A DNA stretch of 64,000 nucleotides from contig DXDA01000068.1 in the NCBI GenBank assembly GCA_019115745.1, forward strand, positions 1 to 64,000. The letters run 5' to 3'. This DNA comes from Candidatus Alistipes intestinigallinarum. Lineage in GTDB: Bacteria > Bacteroidota > Bacteroidia > Bacteroidales > Rikenellaceae. This document shows, piece by piece, positions 23,804 to 32,313 of this stretch. Position 1 is the stretch's first letter; each line of letters starts with the position of its first letter. The notes under the pieces were generated by a model, which did no database searches, was not told the DNA's origin, and saw nothing but the letters and a program-made list of their open reading frames with translations. The translations under genes were made by a program, and so were the position numbers.

Positions 23804-24592
23804 TTACCAGTTTTTCTTGCCGCGGACCACGACGCCCTTGGCCTTCTCCTTGAGCTTCTCCTGGGTCTTGTCCTCCTGGGCCTGGATGGCGTCGAGCATC
23901 TGCTCCTGCTCCTGCGGGGAGATGCCCGAAGGGGTCGGCTGACCTTCGCCCTGCTCCTGTTGATCGGGTTTTCCGTTTTGATTCTGCGGGTTCCGGTCCT
24001 GGTTCTGCTGATCCTGGTTCTGGTCCTGCTGATCCTGTTTTTGGTCCTGATTCTGGTTCTGACCCTGGTTTTGCTGCTGTTGGTTCTGCTGGTCTTGCTG
24101 GTTCTGATCCTGGTTCTGGTTTTGCTGGTCGTTGCCGCCGCCTCCGTTCTGATCCTGATCCAGCAGCCGTTTCGTGTAGGCGTAGTTGTACTTGGCCTCC
24201 ATGTCCGCGGGGTTGAGCCGCAGCGACTGCTTGTAACTTTCAAGGGCCTCCTTGTACTTCTGCTGCTTGAACTGGGCGTTTCCGAGGTTGTAGAAGGCTT
24301 CGGCACGCTCCGTGTCGGAGCGCAGCGAATCGGCCGCAGCCTGCATCATGGTCTGTTCGGCCCGGTCGAAGCGTTCGGCCTTGTAGAGCGCGTTTCCGAG
24401 GTTGTAGGACGCCTCGAACTGTCCCGGGGCAGCCTTCAGCGCCTCCTCGTAGCGGCCGATCGACGCTTCGTACTCCCCCTTGTTGTATTGCCGGTTCCCC
24501 TTGCGGACGAGCGAGCGTTCGGGCAGCCGCTGGGCCTGCACCCCTGCGGCGGCGAGCAGGAACAGGAGCGTGATAGAAAGTATCCTGTGCAT
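23804..24592 (-). CDS. TPR protein with Gln/Asn-rich tail (BatC-like)
   Basis: A 262-residue exported protein with signal peptide ending VQAQ. Residues about 25-145 contain three to four tetratricopeptide repeats (YNKGEYEASIGRYEEALKA, AFYNLGNAQFKQQKYKEALE). A tail of about 70 residues is made almost only of Q, N and D, then a charged end ending RGKKNW. This is the BatC pattern, but the gene stands before batA rather than after batB. The repetitive DNA at about 24,000-24,140 is this coding region. It lies 5 bp after the upstream stop. Confidence 0.85.
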   Translation of the reverse strand: MHRILSITLLFLLAAAGVQAQRLPERSLVRKGNRQYNKGEYEASIGRYEEALKAAPGQFEASYNLGNALYKAERFDRAEQTMMQAAADSLRSDTERAEAFYNLGNAQFKQQKYKEALESYKQSLRLNPADMEAKYNYAYTKRLLDQDQNGGGGNDQQNQNQDQNQQDQQNQQQQNQGQNQNQDQKQDQQDQNQDQQNQDRNPQNQNGKPDQQEQGEGQPTPSGISPQEQEQMLDAIQAQEDKTQEKLKEKAKGVVVRGKKNW

Positions 24593-24597
24593 CGTAG

Positions 24598-25584
24598 TTA
24601 CATTTGGTTCGACATCGGATCGGGCTCCGCGGGGCTCTCCGACTCCTCGACGAGTTTGGTCTCCTCGACGAAATAGTAGGCCTTCAGGTAGTCCGATTCG
24701 TTCTGTTCGGCTTCGGGCATCGCCTTGGCGAACTTCACCAGGTCGGCATCCCGCAGGATCGACGTGAGGTCCATGCGGGCCTTGTCCGGGAGCTCCTCGG
24801 CGCGCATCGCTTCGATGATCTCGTCGGAGGTCATCTCCATGGCCCCGACGCCCCAACGTGCGGCGATGTAGGTCCGGAGGATATCCGACAGTCCCGAATA
24901 GTATTGCTTGTGGCGGTTGTTCTGCCAGAGTTTCTGGTTGTGGAGCGTTTCGAGGGCCTGGATGGCTGCAACGTGCGGCGGCAGGGGCGGGGAGGGTTTG
25001 AAGAGGTCCCCGAACCCCTTTCCGCGTTTGGCCAGCCAGCGGTGCAGGGCGTAGGCCGCCGCTGCGAGGATCAGCAGCGCAAAGAGCCCCCAGGTGATGT
25101 AACCCTGGATCTCGCGGAGCTGGAAGGGCAGCGTCTTCTGGGCCTTGAGGTCGTAGATCGACTGCGAGGTGGAGTCGATCTGGAAGGTGGCGACTTCGAG
25201 GTAGAGCGAGTCGCGGCTGCGGAGCGTGTCGAGGATGTTCTTGTCGGCGTAGAGGACCTCTGCGACTCCGAGGTTGTACTTGCCCTCGTCGAAGGCGGCC
25301 AGGCGGTAGCGCTTGCGGAGTTTCAGGCGGCGTCCGTCGCGTTCGAGCGTATCCACGGGGCAGCTTTCGACCAGTTCGATCTTGCCGTCGCGGGGCTCGA
25401 AGACGGGGAAGTCGACTACCTGCACGAGATCCTTTTCGACATCGATCACGTAGTCGAACCGGTCGCCGATCATGATGCTGTCGGGCTCGACCCGGGCCGT
25501 CACCACGGGAATCTCCTGCGCCCGGGCGGAGAGGGCCGCGAGAAGCAGGATGCCGGGCAGGGTTGTAGCAAAGTGTCGTTTCAT
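24598..25584 (-). CDS. DUF4381-like membrane protein of the bat operon
   Basis: A 328-residue protein. A signal peptide (LLLAALSARAQ) precedes a beta-sandwich region resembling the N-terminal part of BatD (about 20-165, VTARVEPDSIMIGDRFDY). One membrane helix follows (ITWGLFALLILAAAAYAL), then a cytoplasmic helical domain (IQALETLHNQKLWQNNRHKQYYSGLSDILR split over about residues 205-240). Proteins of this kind lie between DUF58 and BatA in Bacteroidota and may link the ATPase to the VWA pair. The ATG at 25584 overlaps the DUF58 stop by 4 nt, so translation is probably coupled. No full-length BatD is present. Confidence 0.8.
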   Translation of the reverse strand: MKRHFATTLPGILLLAALSARAQEIPVVTARVEPDSIMIGDRFDYVIDVEKDLVQVVDFPVFEPRDGKIELVESCPVDTLERDGRRLKLRKRYRLAAFDEGKYNLGVAEVLYADKNILDTLRSRDSLYLEVATFQIDSTSQSIYDLKAQKTLPFQLREIQGYITWGLFALLILAAAAYALHRWLAKRGKGFGDLFKPSPPLPPHVAAIQALETLHNQKLWQNNRHKQYYSGLSDILRTYIAARWGVGAMEMTSDEIIEAMRAEELPDKARMDLTSILRDADLVKFAKAMPEAEQNESDYLKAYYFVEETKLVEESESPAEPDPMSNQM

Positions 25585-26465
25585 CGTTGTTTGAACAGTT
25601 TCATCAGTTCGGCCACGTAATCGCCGTCGGTGGAGATCGTTGCCGTATCGATGCGGTTGTGTTTGAGCGTCGCGTCGATCTCGTCGCTGAGCCGTTGCCA
25701 GGCCTCGGCGTAGTGGTCGCGCACGGCGCGCGAGGAGGTATCGACCCAGACCTTGCGGCCGTTCTCGGCGTCGCGCAGTTCGACGATGCCGACGTCGGGG
25801 AGTTCCGTTTCGCGGGGGTCGTAGACGCGGATGCCGACCAGGTCGTGCTTGCTTCCGGCGATCTTCAGGGCGTCGTCCAGGGCGTCGCGGTCGCCCGAGG
25901 AGTCCATGAAGTCCGAGAGGATGAAGGTCGTGCAGTGCTTCTTGTTGACGTTCGTGAGGAAGCGGATCGGCTCGGAGAGCTTCGTTCCCGTGGATTCGGG
26001 CCGGAATCCGATCAGTTCGCGGATGATCATCAGGATGTGGCTGCGGCCCTTCTTCGGGGGTATGAACTTCTCGACGCGGTCCGAAAAGAAGATGCACCCC
26101 ACCTTGTCGTTGTTCTGCGCGGCGGAGAAGGCCAGCACGGCGGCGATTTCGGTGATGATGTTCTTCTTCAGGCGGTCCGTGGAGCCGAACATGCGCGAGG
26201 CGGAGACATCCACGAGGAGCATCATCGTCAGTTCACGTTCCTCCTCGTAGACCTTGATGTGGGGTTTGCGCGACCGGGCGGTGACATTCCAGTCGATGTC
26301 GCGCACGTCGTCGCCGGCGCGGTATTCGCGGACCTCGGAAAACGACATGCCTCGTCCGCGGAAAGCCGTATGGTACTTTCCGGCGAAGATCTCGTTCGAC
26401 AGACCGCGGGTCTTGATCTCGATCTTGCGGACGCGTTTGAGAATATCGTTCTCGGTCTCCTGCAT
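25581..26465 (-). CDS. DUF58-family protein of the MoxR cluster
   Basis: A 294-residue cytosolic protein. The DUF58 signature FRGRGMSFSEVREYRAGDD followed by VRDIDWNVTARSRKPHIKVY is at residues about 35-75. A VWA-like domain follows, with a DVSAS metal site. It starts 2 bp after the moxR stop. Such proteins are regular partners of MoxR ATPases. Confidence 0.9.
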   Translation of the reverse strand: MQETENDILKRVRKIEIKTRGLSNEIFAGKYHTAFRGRGMSFSEVREYRAGDDVRDIDWNVTARSRKPHIKVYEEERELTMMLLVDVSASRMFGSTDRLKKNIITEIAAVLAFSAAQNNDKVGCIFFSDRVEKFIPPKKGRSHILMIIRELIGFRPESTGTKLSEPIRFLTNVNKKHCTTFILSDFMDSSGDRDALDDALKIAGSKHDLVGIRVYDPRETELPDVGIVELRDAENGRKVWVDTSSRAVRDHYAEAWQRLSDEIDATLKHNRIDTATISTDGDYVAELMKLFKQR

Positions 26466-26467
26466 CG

Positions 26468-27466
26468 TTAGGGTACGATTACGTTGTTCAGAATATCGGT
26501 GATGATCTCCTCGGTGGTGATGTTCTCGGCCTCGGCCTCGTAGGTGAGCCCGATACGGTGGCGGAGGACGTCGTGGCAGACGGCGCGCACATCCTCGGGG
26601 ATGACGTATCCGCGGCGGCGGATGAAGGCGTAGGCGCGGGCGGCCTTGGCGAGCGAGATCGACGCACGGGGCGAGCCTCCGTAGGCGATCAGATTCTGGA
26701 GTTTCTGGAGGTTGTACTCGGCGGGTTCGCGGGTGGCGAAGATGATGTCGACGATGTACTTTTCGATCTTCTCGTCCATGTAGACATCCTCGACGACCTT
26801 GCGGGCCTTGACGATGTCTTCGGGCGTGATGACCTTGTTGACCTGGGGCATTCCGGCGCCCGAGAGGTTCATGCGCACGATGTCGCGCTCCTCCTGCTTC
26901 TTGGGGTAGGAGATCTTGGCCTTGAGCATGAAACGGTCGACCTGGGCTTCGGGCAGGGGATAGGTACCCTCCTGTTCGAGCGGGTTCTGGGTGGCGAGCA
27001 CCAGGAAGGGCTGCGGCAGGGGATAGGTGTTGTCGCCGATGGTCACCTGACGCTCCTGCATGGCTTCGAGCAGGGCCGACTGCACCTTGGCCGGCGAACG
27101 GTTGATCTCGTCGGCGAGGACGAAGTTGGCGAAGATGGGGCCTTTGCGGACGACGAAATCCTCGTTTTTCTGCGAGTAGATGAGCGTACCGATAAGGTCG
27201 GCGGGCAGCAGGTCGGGGGTGAACTGGATGCGGGAGAATCCGGCATCGACGGCCTTGGCCAGCGTGGTGATTGCCAGCGTCTTGGCCAGTCCGGGGACCC
27301 CTTCGAGGAGGATGTGGCCGTTGGAGAGCAGGCCGATCAGCAGCGTGTCGACCAGATGGCTCTGGCCCACGATGACCTTGCCCATTTCGGTGCGCAGCGT
27401 ATCGACGAAAACCGATTCGCGTTCAATGCGCTCGTTGAGTTCCTTGATGTTGATGACTTCGCTCAT
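26468..27466 (-). CDS. MoxR-family AAA+ ATPase
   Basis: A 332-residue AAA+ chaperone-like ATPase. Walker A is GVPGLAKT (about residue 57), Walker B LADEINRSP, sensor 1 LATQNP, with PLPEAQVDRFMLK before the C-terminal lid. It is the first gene of the MoxR-DUF58-Bat operon and probably remodels VWA-bound targets. The transcript seems to start about 190 nt upstream (TATCTTTG at 27668-27661), leaving a long leader. Confidence 0.92.
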   Translation of the reverse strand: MSEVINIKELNERIERESVFVDTLRTEMGKVIVGQSHLVDTLLIGLLSNGHILLEGVPGLAKTLAITTLAKAVDAGFSRIQFTPDLLPADLIGTLIYSQKNEDFVVRKGPIFANFVLADEINRSPAKVQSALLEAMQERQVTIGDNTYPLPQPFLVLATQNPLEQEGTYPLPEAQVDRFMLKAKISYPKKQEERDIVRMNLSGAGMPQVNKVITPEDIVKARKVVEDVYMDEKIEKYIVDIIFATREPAEYNLQKLQNLIAYGGSPRASISLAKAARAYAFIRRRGYVIPEDVRAVCHDVLRHRIGLTYEAEAENITTEEIITDILNNVIVP

Positions 27467-27573
27467 GTCTCTATGTTAAAGTTTGTTTCGGATCGTTTTC
27501 CGTTTCCCGCAACGGCTGCGATTCCGCACGTCGGGCGGCATCTTCCGTGCCGTCTTTCCGCGCTGTTCTGCAT
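27463..27573 (-). CDS. Possible 36-codon upstream ORF overlapping moxR
   Basis: Within the moxR leader an ATG at 27573 opens a 36-codon frame whose TGA overlaps the moxR ATG (ATGA). That layout would allow translational coupling. The peptide has no known motif, and in DNA this GC-rich such a frame can arise by chance. Confidence 0.2.
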   Translation of the reverse strand: MQNSAERRHGRCRPTCGIAAVAGNGKRSETNFNIET

Positions 27574-27660
27574 TTCGGACGGGGCGCGGCGACCGGGTGT
27601 TCCGGGGCGGAATCGATCGGGATTGCGGGTGTTGTCGTCTCTTTTTTAACGATTCGAATG

Positions 27661-27668
27661 CAAAGATA
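27661..27668 (-). promoter_or_regulatory. -7 element of the MoxR-Bat operon
   Basis: TATCTTTG on the minus strand. No proper -33 TTTG is seen 19-20 bp upstream; the upstream DNA is a run of A/T. The predicted leader is about 190 nt. Confidence 0.5.
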
Positions 27669-27848
27669 TTATTTTATTTGAAAAAATATCTTTTTCCGGC
27701 CCCGGAAACCGCTCTTCGGGGCGGTTCCTGCCGGAAAAACGCACCCCTTCGTTCCGTCGGAAACCGTCGGGCGGAGCCGGGGCCGGGTGGCGGGGTTGCC
27801 CGGGAGAAAATCGGCAGGTGCGGAGGCGGTTTTTCGTCGATTTCTTAT

Positions 27849-27856
27849 TACCTTTG
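27849..27856 (+). promoter_or_regulatory. -7 element of uvrD, only 5 bp from the start codon
   Basis: TACCTTTG fits TAnnTTTG. Transcription should begin at about 27861-27863, at the ATG itself, which implies a leaderless mRNA. No -33 box is evident. Confidence 0.5.
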
Positions 27857-27861
27857 CGGGC

Positions 27862-30492
27862 ATGGAATCCAACGAATCACCGATATTGCAGGGGCTGAAC
27901 CCGGCGCAGCGTGCGGCCGTGGAGAACTATGACGTGCCGTCGCTCATCATTGCGGGGGCGGGCTCGGGGAAGACCCGGGTGCTGACCTCGCGCATCGCCT
28001 ACATGATCGAACAGGGCGTGAAGCCGTGGAACATCCTGGCGCTGACCTTCACGAACAAGGCCGCCGAACAGATGCGCGACCGTATCGCCGGGATGCTGCC
28101 CGACAACCGCAGCCGTTATATCCGCATGGGAACCTTCCACTCGGTCTTTTCGCGCATCCTGCGGGAGAACGCCGAGCGGATCGGTTTCACGGAGTCGTTT
28201 ACGATCTACGACTCGGCGGACAGCCGCAATCTGCTGAAGACCATAATCCGGGAGCTGAACCTTCCGGACGAGAAATACAAGCCGAACTCGATCGCCTCGC
28301 GCATCTCGCTGGCCAAGAACAAGCTTATCACGTCGGGGGCCTACCTGGCCAACACGTCGCTGGCCACCGAGGACCGCCAGATGCAGATTCCCGAGTTCGG
28401 AAACATCTACAACATCTACTGCCAGCGCTGCAAGCACAACGGTGCGATGGACTTCGACGACCTGCTGCTGCAGACGAACATTCTCCTCAGGGACTGCCCC
28501 GACGTGCTGGCGCGCTACCAGGAGCAGTTTCAGTATATTCTGGTCGACGAGTATCAGGACACCAACTATGCGCAGTACGTCATCATCCGGCGGCTGTCGC
28601 AGCACCACTCGAAGGTGTGCGTCGTGGGTGACGATGCGCAGTCGATCTACTCGTTCCGCGGCGCGAAGATCGAGAACATCCTCTCGTTCCGTAACGACTA
28701 CCCCGAAGCGAAGGTCTTCAAGCTGGAGCAGAACTACCGCTCGACGCGGACGATCGTCGAGGCGGCCAACTCGGTGATCGAGCACAACGCGAAGCGCATG
28801 GAGAAGAAGTGCTTCTCGGAGGGCGACCGGGGCGAAAAGATCCGCATCCTGAAGGCCTACACGGACCGGGAGGAGGCGGAGATGGTGGTTTCGGACCTGC
28901 GCGACAAGGTGCGCGGGGCGGGAGACGAGTGGTCGGAGGCGGTGATCCTCTACCGCACGAACAACCAGTCGGCCGTGCTGGAGGACAACCTCCGGCGGCG
29001 CGGCATCCCCTACCGGATCTACAAGGGTTCGTCGTTCTACGACCACAAGGAGGTGAAGGACCTGATGGCCTACATCCGGCTGGTGATCAACCCGCGCGAC
29101 GATGAGGCCTTCCGGCGGATTGTCAACTACCCGGCACGGGGTATCGGCGATACGACCGTACAGCGCATTGCCGACCTGGCGGCGCAGCGGGGCGTTTCGA
29201 TGTGGAAGGCGGTCGACGCGCTGACGGCCGAACCGACGACCGACCCCGTGCAGCGGACCATCGCGCGCAAGGTCGCGGAGTTCGTGGCGATGATCCGTTC
29301 GCTGTCGCTCTCCCGCACGGACAAGAGCCTCTACGACTTCGGTCTGGAGGTGGCCACGCGTTCGGGCATCCTGGCTGCCTACCGGGCCGAGAACACCCCG
29401 GAGGCGACCTCGGCCCTGGACAATATCGAGGAGTTGTTGAACTCGATGCAGGAGTTCAAGGAGCGCTGTGACGCCGAGATCCGCAACGGCGAGCGGCAGC
29501 CCGAGGAGGAGGCGACCGTCGAGGAGTGGCTGCAGGGGATGATGCTGATGTCGGACATGGACAAGGACGACCCCGAGAGCAGCAACAAGGTAACGCTGAT
29601 GACGGTCCACTCGGCCAAGGGACTCGAATACAAATATGTCTATATCGTGGGTCTGGAGGAGAACCTCTTCCCCTCGCAGCGGGCCGCCGAGACCCCGGAC
29701 GGCATCGAGGAGGAGCGTCGCCTGTTCTACGTGGCGCTGACCCGGGCGAAGGTTGCGGCGACGATCTCCTACGCCGAGATGCGCTTCCGCTGGGGCAACA
29801 TGGAGTTCTCGCGTCCGAGCTGCTTCCTGCGGGAGATCGACCCGCGCTATGTCGAGACGGAGGTCGACCTGGGTGAAGAGCGGATGCCGCGCCCGGGAGG
29901 CGAGGGCTCGTCGGCCATCGACGAGTTGCGCCGCCGCTTCGACTACCGTTTCCAGCAACAGCAAACCTCGCGTTTCGGCGGTCCTGCTTCGTCGAACGGC
30001 TTCGGGGGGCGCGGCGGCGCGTCATCTGGCGGCGGTTCGGGCTTCTACGGTCGCGGCGGGAATTACGGCGGTGCTTCCGGAAGCGGCCGCGGCAGCTATG
30101 GCGGCGGCAATTACGGTTCCGGCTCACGCAATGGCGGTTTCGGAACCCCTTCGGACGGCGAATCGGGCCCGGCCCGGCGCTTCCCCCGCACTTCCCAGCC
30201 CCAATCTTCGCGGACGTCACCCCGTCCGACGGCTCCGGACCCGGCGCTGGTGCAGCCCCTGCGCACCTCGACCGAAGGGATGCGGCGCCTCGGCGTACGC
30301 CCGGCCGGGGAGAGCGGCGGTCTCTCCACGGGTGAATATACGGTCGGACAGCGGGTCGAACATCCGATGTTCGGTGTCGGAATCGTGGAGCGCATCGAGA
30401 CCCTTGCGACGGATCATAAACTGGTGGTGCGCTTCGACAATGCGGGTGAAAGGATCCTGCTGGCGAGGTTTGCCAAACTGACCAAACTTTGA
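27862..30492 (+). CDS. uvrD: UvrD/PcrA-type superfamily 1 DNA helicase
   Basis: An 876-residue 3'-5' helicase of repair and replication restart. The Q-motif side is LNPAQRAAVEN, motif I GAGSGKT, motif II VDEYQD, motif III VGDDAQSIYSFRGA, motif IV QNYRSTRTIVEAA, motif V MTVHSAKGLEY and motif VI ALTRAK. After the motor, residues about 705-770 are a Gly/Ser/Arg-rich linker with RGG-like units (FGGRGG, YGRGGNYGG). A Tudor-like PcrA end follows (VGQRVEHPMFGVGIV). The frame is open from 27787, but the ATG at 27862 precedes the conserved part. The Gly-rich linker is longer than in textbook PcrA. Confidence 0.93.
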   Translation: MESNESPILQGLNPAQRAAVENYDVPSLIIAGAGSGKTRVLTSRIAYMIEQGVKPWNILALTFTNKAAEQMRDRIAGMLPDNRSRYIRMGTFHSVFSRILRENAERIGFTESFTIYDSADSRNLLKTIIRELNLPDEKYKPNSIASRISLAKNKLITSGAYLANTSLATEDRQMQIPEFGNIYNIYCQRCKHNGAMDFDDLLLQTNILLRDCPDVLARYQEQFQYILVDEYQDTNYAQYVIIRRLSQHHSKVCVVGDDAQSIYSFRGAKIENILSFRNDYPEAKVFKLEQNYRSTRTIVEAANSVIEHNAKRMEKKCFSEGDRGEKIRILKAYTDREEAEMVVSDLRDKVRGAGDEWSEAVILYRTNNQSAVLEDNLRRRGIPYRIYKGSSFYDHKEVKDLMAYIRLVINPRDDEAFRRIVNYPARGIGDTTVQRIADLAAQRGVSMWKAVDALTAEPTTDPVQRTIARKVAEFVAMIRSLSLSRTDKSLYDFGLEVATRSGILAAYRAENTPEATSALDNIEELLNSMQEFKERCDAEIRNGERQPEEEATVEEWLQGMMLMSDMDKDDPESSNKVTLMTVHSAKGLEYKYVYIVGLEENLFPSQRAAETPDGIEEERRLFYVALTRAKVAATISYAEMRFRWGNMEFSRPSCFLREIDPRYVETEVDLGEERMPRPGGEGSSAIDELRRRFDYRFQQQQTSRFGGPASSNGFGGRGGASSGGGSGFYGRGGNYGGASGSGRGSYGGGNYGSGSRNGGFGTPSDGESGPARRFPRTSQPQSSRTSPRPTAPDPALVQPLRTSTEGMRRLGVRPAGESGGLSTGEYTVGQRVEHPMFGVGIVERIETLATDHKLVVRFDNAGERILLARFAKLTKL

Positions 30493-30497
30493 CGACG

Positions 30498-31478
30498 ATG
30501 AACCCGCAGCGATCCGGAATGAACCCTCCGAAGACGGCGGCTGCCCCGCTGGTCTCGGTCTGCATGACGACCTACAACCACGAAGCCTACCTGTCCCGGG
30601 CCATCGAGAGCGTACTGGCCCAGGAGACCGCCTTCGGTGTGGAGCTGGTCTTGGGCGAGGATTGCAGTACGGACGGCACACGGGCGGTCTGCGAAGACTA
30701 CGCGGCACGCTATCCGGACCGGATCCGGCTGGTGACCTCGGCGGAGAATGTCGGTTGGCGGGCCAACTACCGGCGGACGTTCGAGGCGTGCCGGGGGAAG
30801 TACGTGGCCTACCTCGACGGGGACGACTGGTGGAGCGATCCGCGGAAGCTGCAGAAACAGGCCGACGTGCTGGAGGCCGATCCGGAGTGCGGAATGTGCT
30901 ATACGGCGGCGGAACGCTTCTGGTCCGCGGAGAACCGCACGGAACCCGACTATCCGGCCCACTATACCGATTTCGACCACTTGTCCTACAGCCTGACGAT
31001 CTGCAATTGCGCGACGCTGGCCCGCCGCGAGCTGATCGCCCGCTACTATGCGGAGGTGCGCCCCGAGGAGCACCCCGAGTGGCTGACCGACGATGCACCG
31101 ATGTGGCTGTGGTTTTCGGCCCGGAGCCGCATCGCCTTCCTTCCGGACACGACGGCCGTGCACCGGCGGCTTCCCGACAGCGTGAGCCACAGCCGGGCCT
31201 ATCAGCGGCAGATCGCCTTCAGCGATTCGATCCTCGACATCGATCTCTGGTTCGAGGCGCATTACGGGACGGGCCGCAACCGGTTCCGGCTGGAGCGGCG
31301 TCGTGCCTCCGTGGCGTGGTGGGTGCTGTCGTGGAACGGCCGGGTCGGGGAGTATCTCGCGCGTTGGTGGCGCGACGTGCGCCGCTGCCCGCGGCTGCTG
31401 CTCTGCCCCGAAGGCCCCGGGCTGCTGGTCAAGAAGGTGCTGTTCCGCCGCCATAAAAACAACAGGAAGAACCGATGA
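30498..31478 (+). CDS. Family 2 glycosyltransferase
   Basis: A 326-residue GT-A enzyme. VSVCMTTYNHEAYLSRAIES is the nucleotide-sugar entry, EDCSTDGT the first acidic turn and YLDGDDWW the DxD-like metal site, all typical of GT2. No membrane helix is present; the C-terminus is very basic (KKVLFRRHKNNRKNR), so it may sit at the inner membrane face. It follows uvrD by 5 bp and overlaps nth by 4 nt. The acceptor is unknown; cell-envelope glycan is likely. Confidence 0.85.
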   Translation: MNPQRSGMNPPKTAAAPLVSVCMTTYNHEAYLSRAIESVLAQETAFGVELVLGEDCSTDGTRAVCEDYAARYPDRIRLVTSAENVGWRANYRRTFEACRGKYVAYLDGDDWWSDPRKLQKQADVLEADPECGMCYTAAERFWSAENRTEPDYPAHYTDFDHLSYSLTICNCATLARRELIARYYAEVRPEEHPEWLTDDAPMWLWFSARSRIAFLPDTTAVHRRLPDSVSHSRAYQRQIAFSDSILDIDLWFEAHYGTGRNRFRLERRRASVAWWVLSWNGRVGEYLARWWRDVRRCPRLLLCPEGPGLLVKKVLFRRHKNNRKNR

Positions 31479-32128
31479 AAACAAAAGAGCGTTACGACGG
31501 TATCCTCGCCTGGTTTCTGGAGCATAAGCCCGTTGCCGAAAGCGAGTTGCACTACGAAAACCCCTATCAGTTGCTGGTGGCGGTGGCCCTCTCGGCACAG
31601 TGTACCGACAAACGGGTCAACATGACCACTCCGGCGCTGTTCGAAGCCTTCCCGACGCCGCAGGCGATGGCTGCGGCCACGGCCGAGGAGATCTACCCTT
31701 ACATCCGGAGCATCTCCTACCCGAACAACAAGGCGCGGAACCTGGCCGCCATGGCCCGCAAACTTTGCGAGGAGTTCGGCGGGGAGGTGCCGAGCGACCT
31801 GCAGGCGCTGCAGACGCTGCCGGGCGTCGGGCGCAAGACGGCCAACGTGCTGGGGGCGGTGCTGTGGCAGAAGGAGGTGATGCCGGTCGACACGCACGTC
31901 TTCCGGGTTTCGGAGCGGTTGGGCCTGACGACGCGCTCGAAGACCCCGCTGCAGACCGAACTGACGCTCGAAAAGAACATCCCGAAGCATCTGCTGCCCA
32001 TCGCGCACCACTGGCTGATCCTCCACGGACGCTACGTCTGCATGGCGCGCTCCCCGAAGTGCGCGGAGTGCGGGCTGACGGCCTGGTGCCGCAAATACGC
32101 CGCCGACCACCGGACGCCGCGATCCTGA
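31475..32128 (+). CDS. nth: Endonuclease III (DNA glycosylase/AP lyase)
   Basis: A 217-residue base-excision repair enzyme for oxidised pyrimidines. The helix-hairpin-helix LPGVGRKTAN carries the catalytic Lys, PVDTHVFRV the catalytic Asp, and the C-terminal C-x6-C-x2-C-x5-C set (CMARSPKCAECGLTAWC) binds a [4Fe-4S] cluster. Its ATG overlaps the GT2 stop as ATGA, so it is co-transcribed with uvrD and the transferase, which joins two repair genes in one unit. Confidence 0.95.
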   Translation: MKTKERYDGILAWFLEHKPVAESELHYENPYQLLVAVALSAQCTDKRVNMTTPALFEAFPTPQAMAAATAEEIYPYIRSISYPNNKARNLAAMARKLCEEFGGEVPSDLQALQTLPGVGRKTANVLGAVLWQKEVMPVDTHVFRVSERLGLTTRSKTPLQTELTLEKNIPKHLLPIAHHWLILHGRYVCMARSPKCAECGLTAWCRKYAADHRTPRS

Positions 32129-32254
32129 ATTTTTCGAGAGAAGGGGGGGGGAGATGCGGCCGCCGGGGAGGGTGCCGGAGGCCCGGTGTCGGCTGCGCGA
32201 CCCGGACCCGGAAATCCCGGGGGAGCCGCTCGCCGGAGGCCTGCCGGCTGCCGG

Positions 32255-32286
32255 TTTGTTATCTCCCTCTTTTTTTCGTACCTTTG
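32255..32286 (+). promoter_or_regulatory. Promoter of the DHH phosphoesterase gene
   Basis: TTTG (32255-32258), a 20-bp spacer and TACCTTTG (32279-32286) match the Bacteroidota consensus. Initiation near 32292 favours the ATG at 32314 over the one at 32299. Confidence 0.75.
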
Positions 32287-32313
32287 CCGGGTCCACCAAT
32301 GCGTAGTCAGCCG

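Larger units (their letters stand above)
27467..27861. other. Divergent intergenic region between moxR and uvrD
   Basis: About 395 bp without a sure gene. It contains the moxR leader (with a possible 36-codon ORF), the moxR -7 box at 27661-27668, an AT-rich patch about 27,665-27,690, a GC-rich stretch, and the uvrD -7 box TACCTTTG at 27849-27856. Nothing else was recognised. Confidence 0.6.

Noticed and set aside
24000..24140. Short direct repeats resembling a CRISPR or minisatellite array
   Set aside because: They are Gln/Asn codons of the low-complexity tail of the BatC-like protein; there are no regular unique spacers.
32141..32152. A nine-G run considered as a second phase-variable tract
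   Set aside because: It lies between the nth stop and the next promoter, so a change of length would not shift any reading frame.
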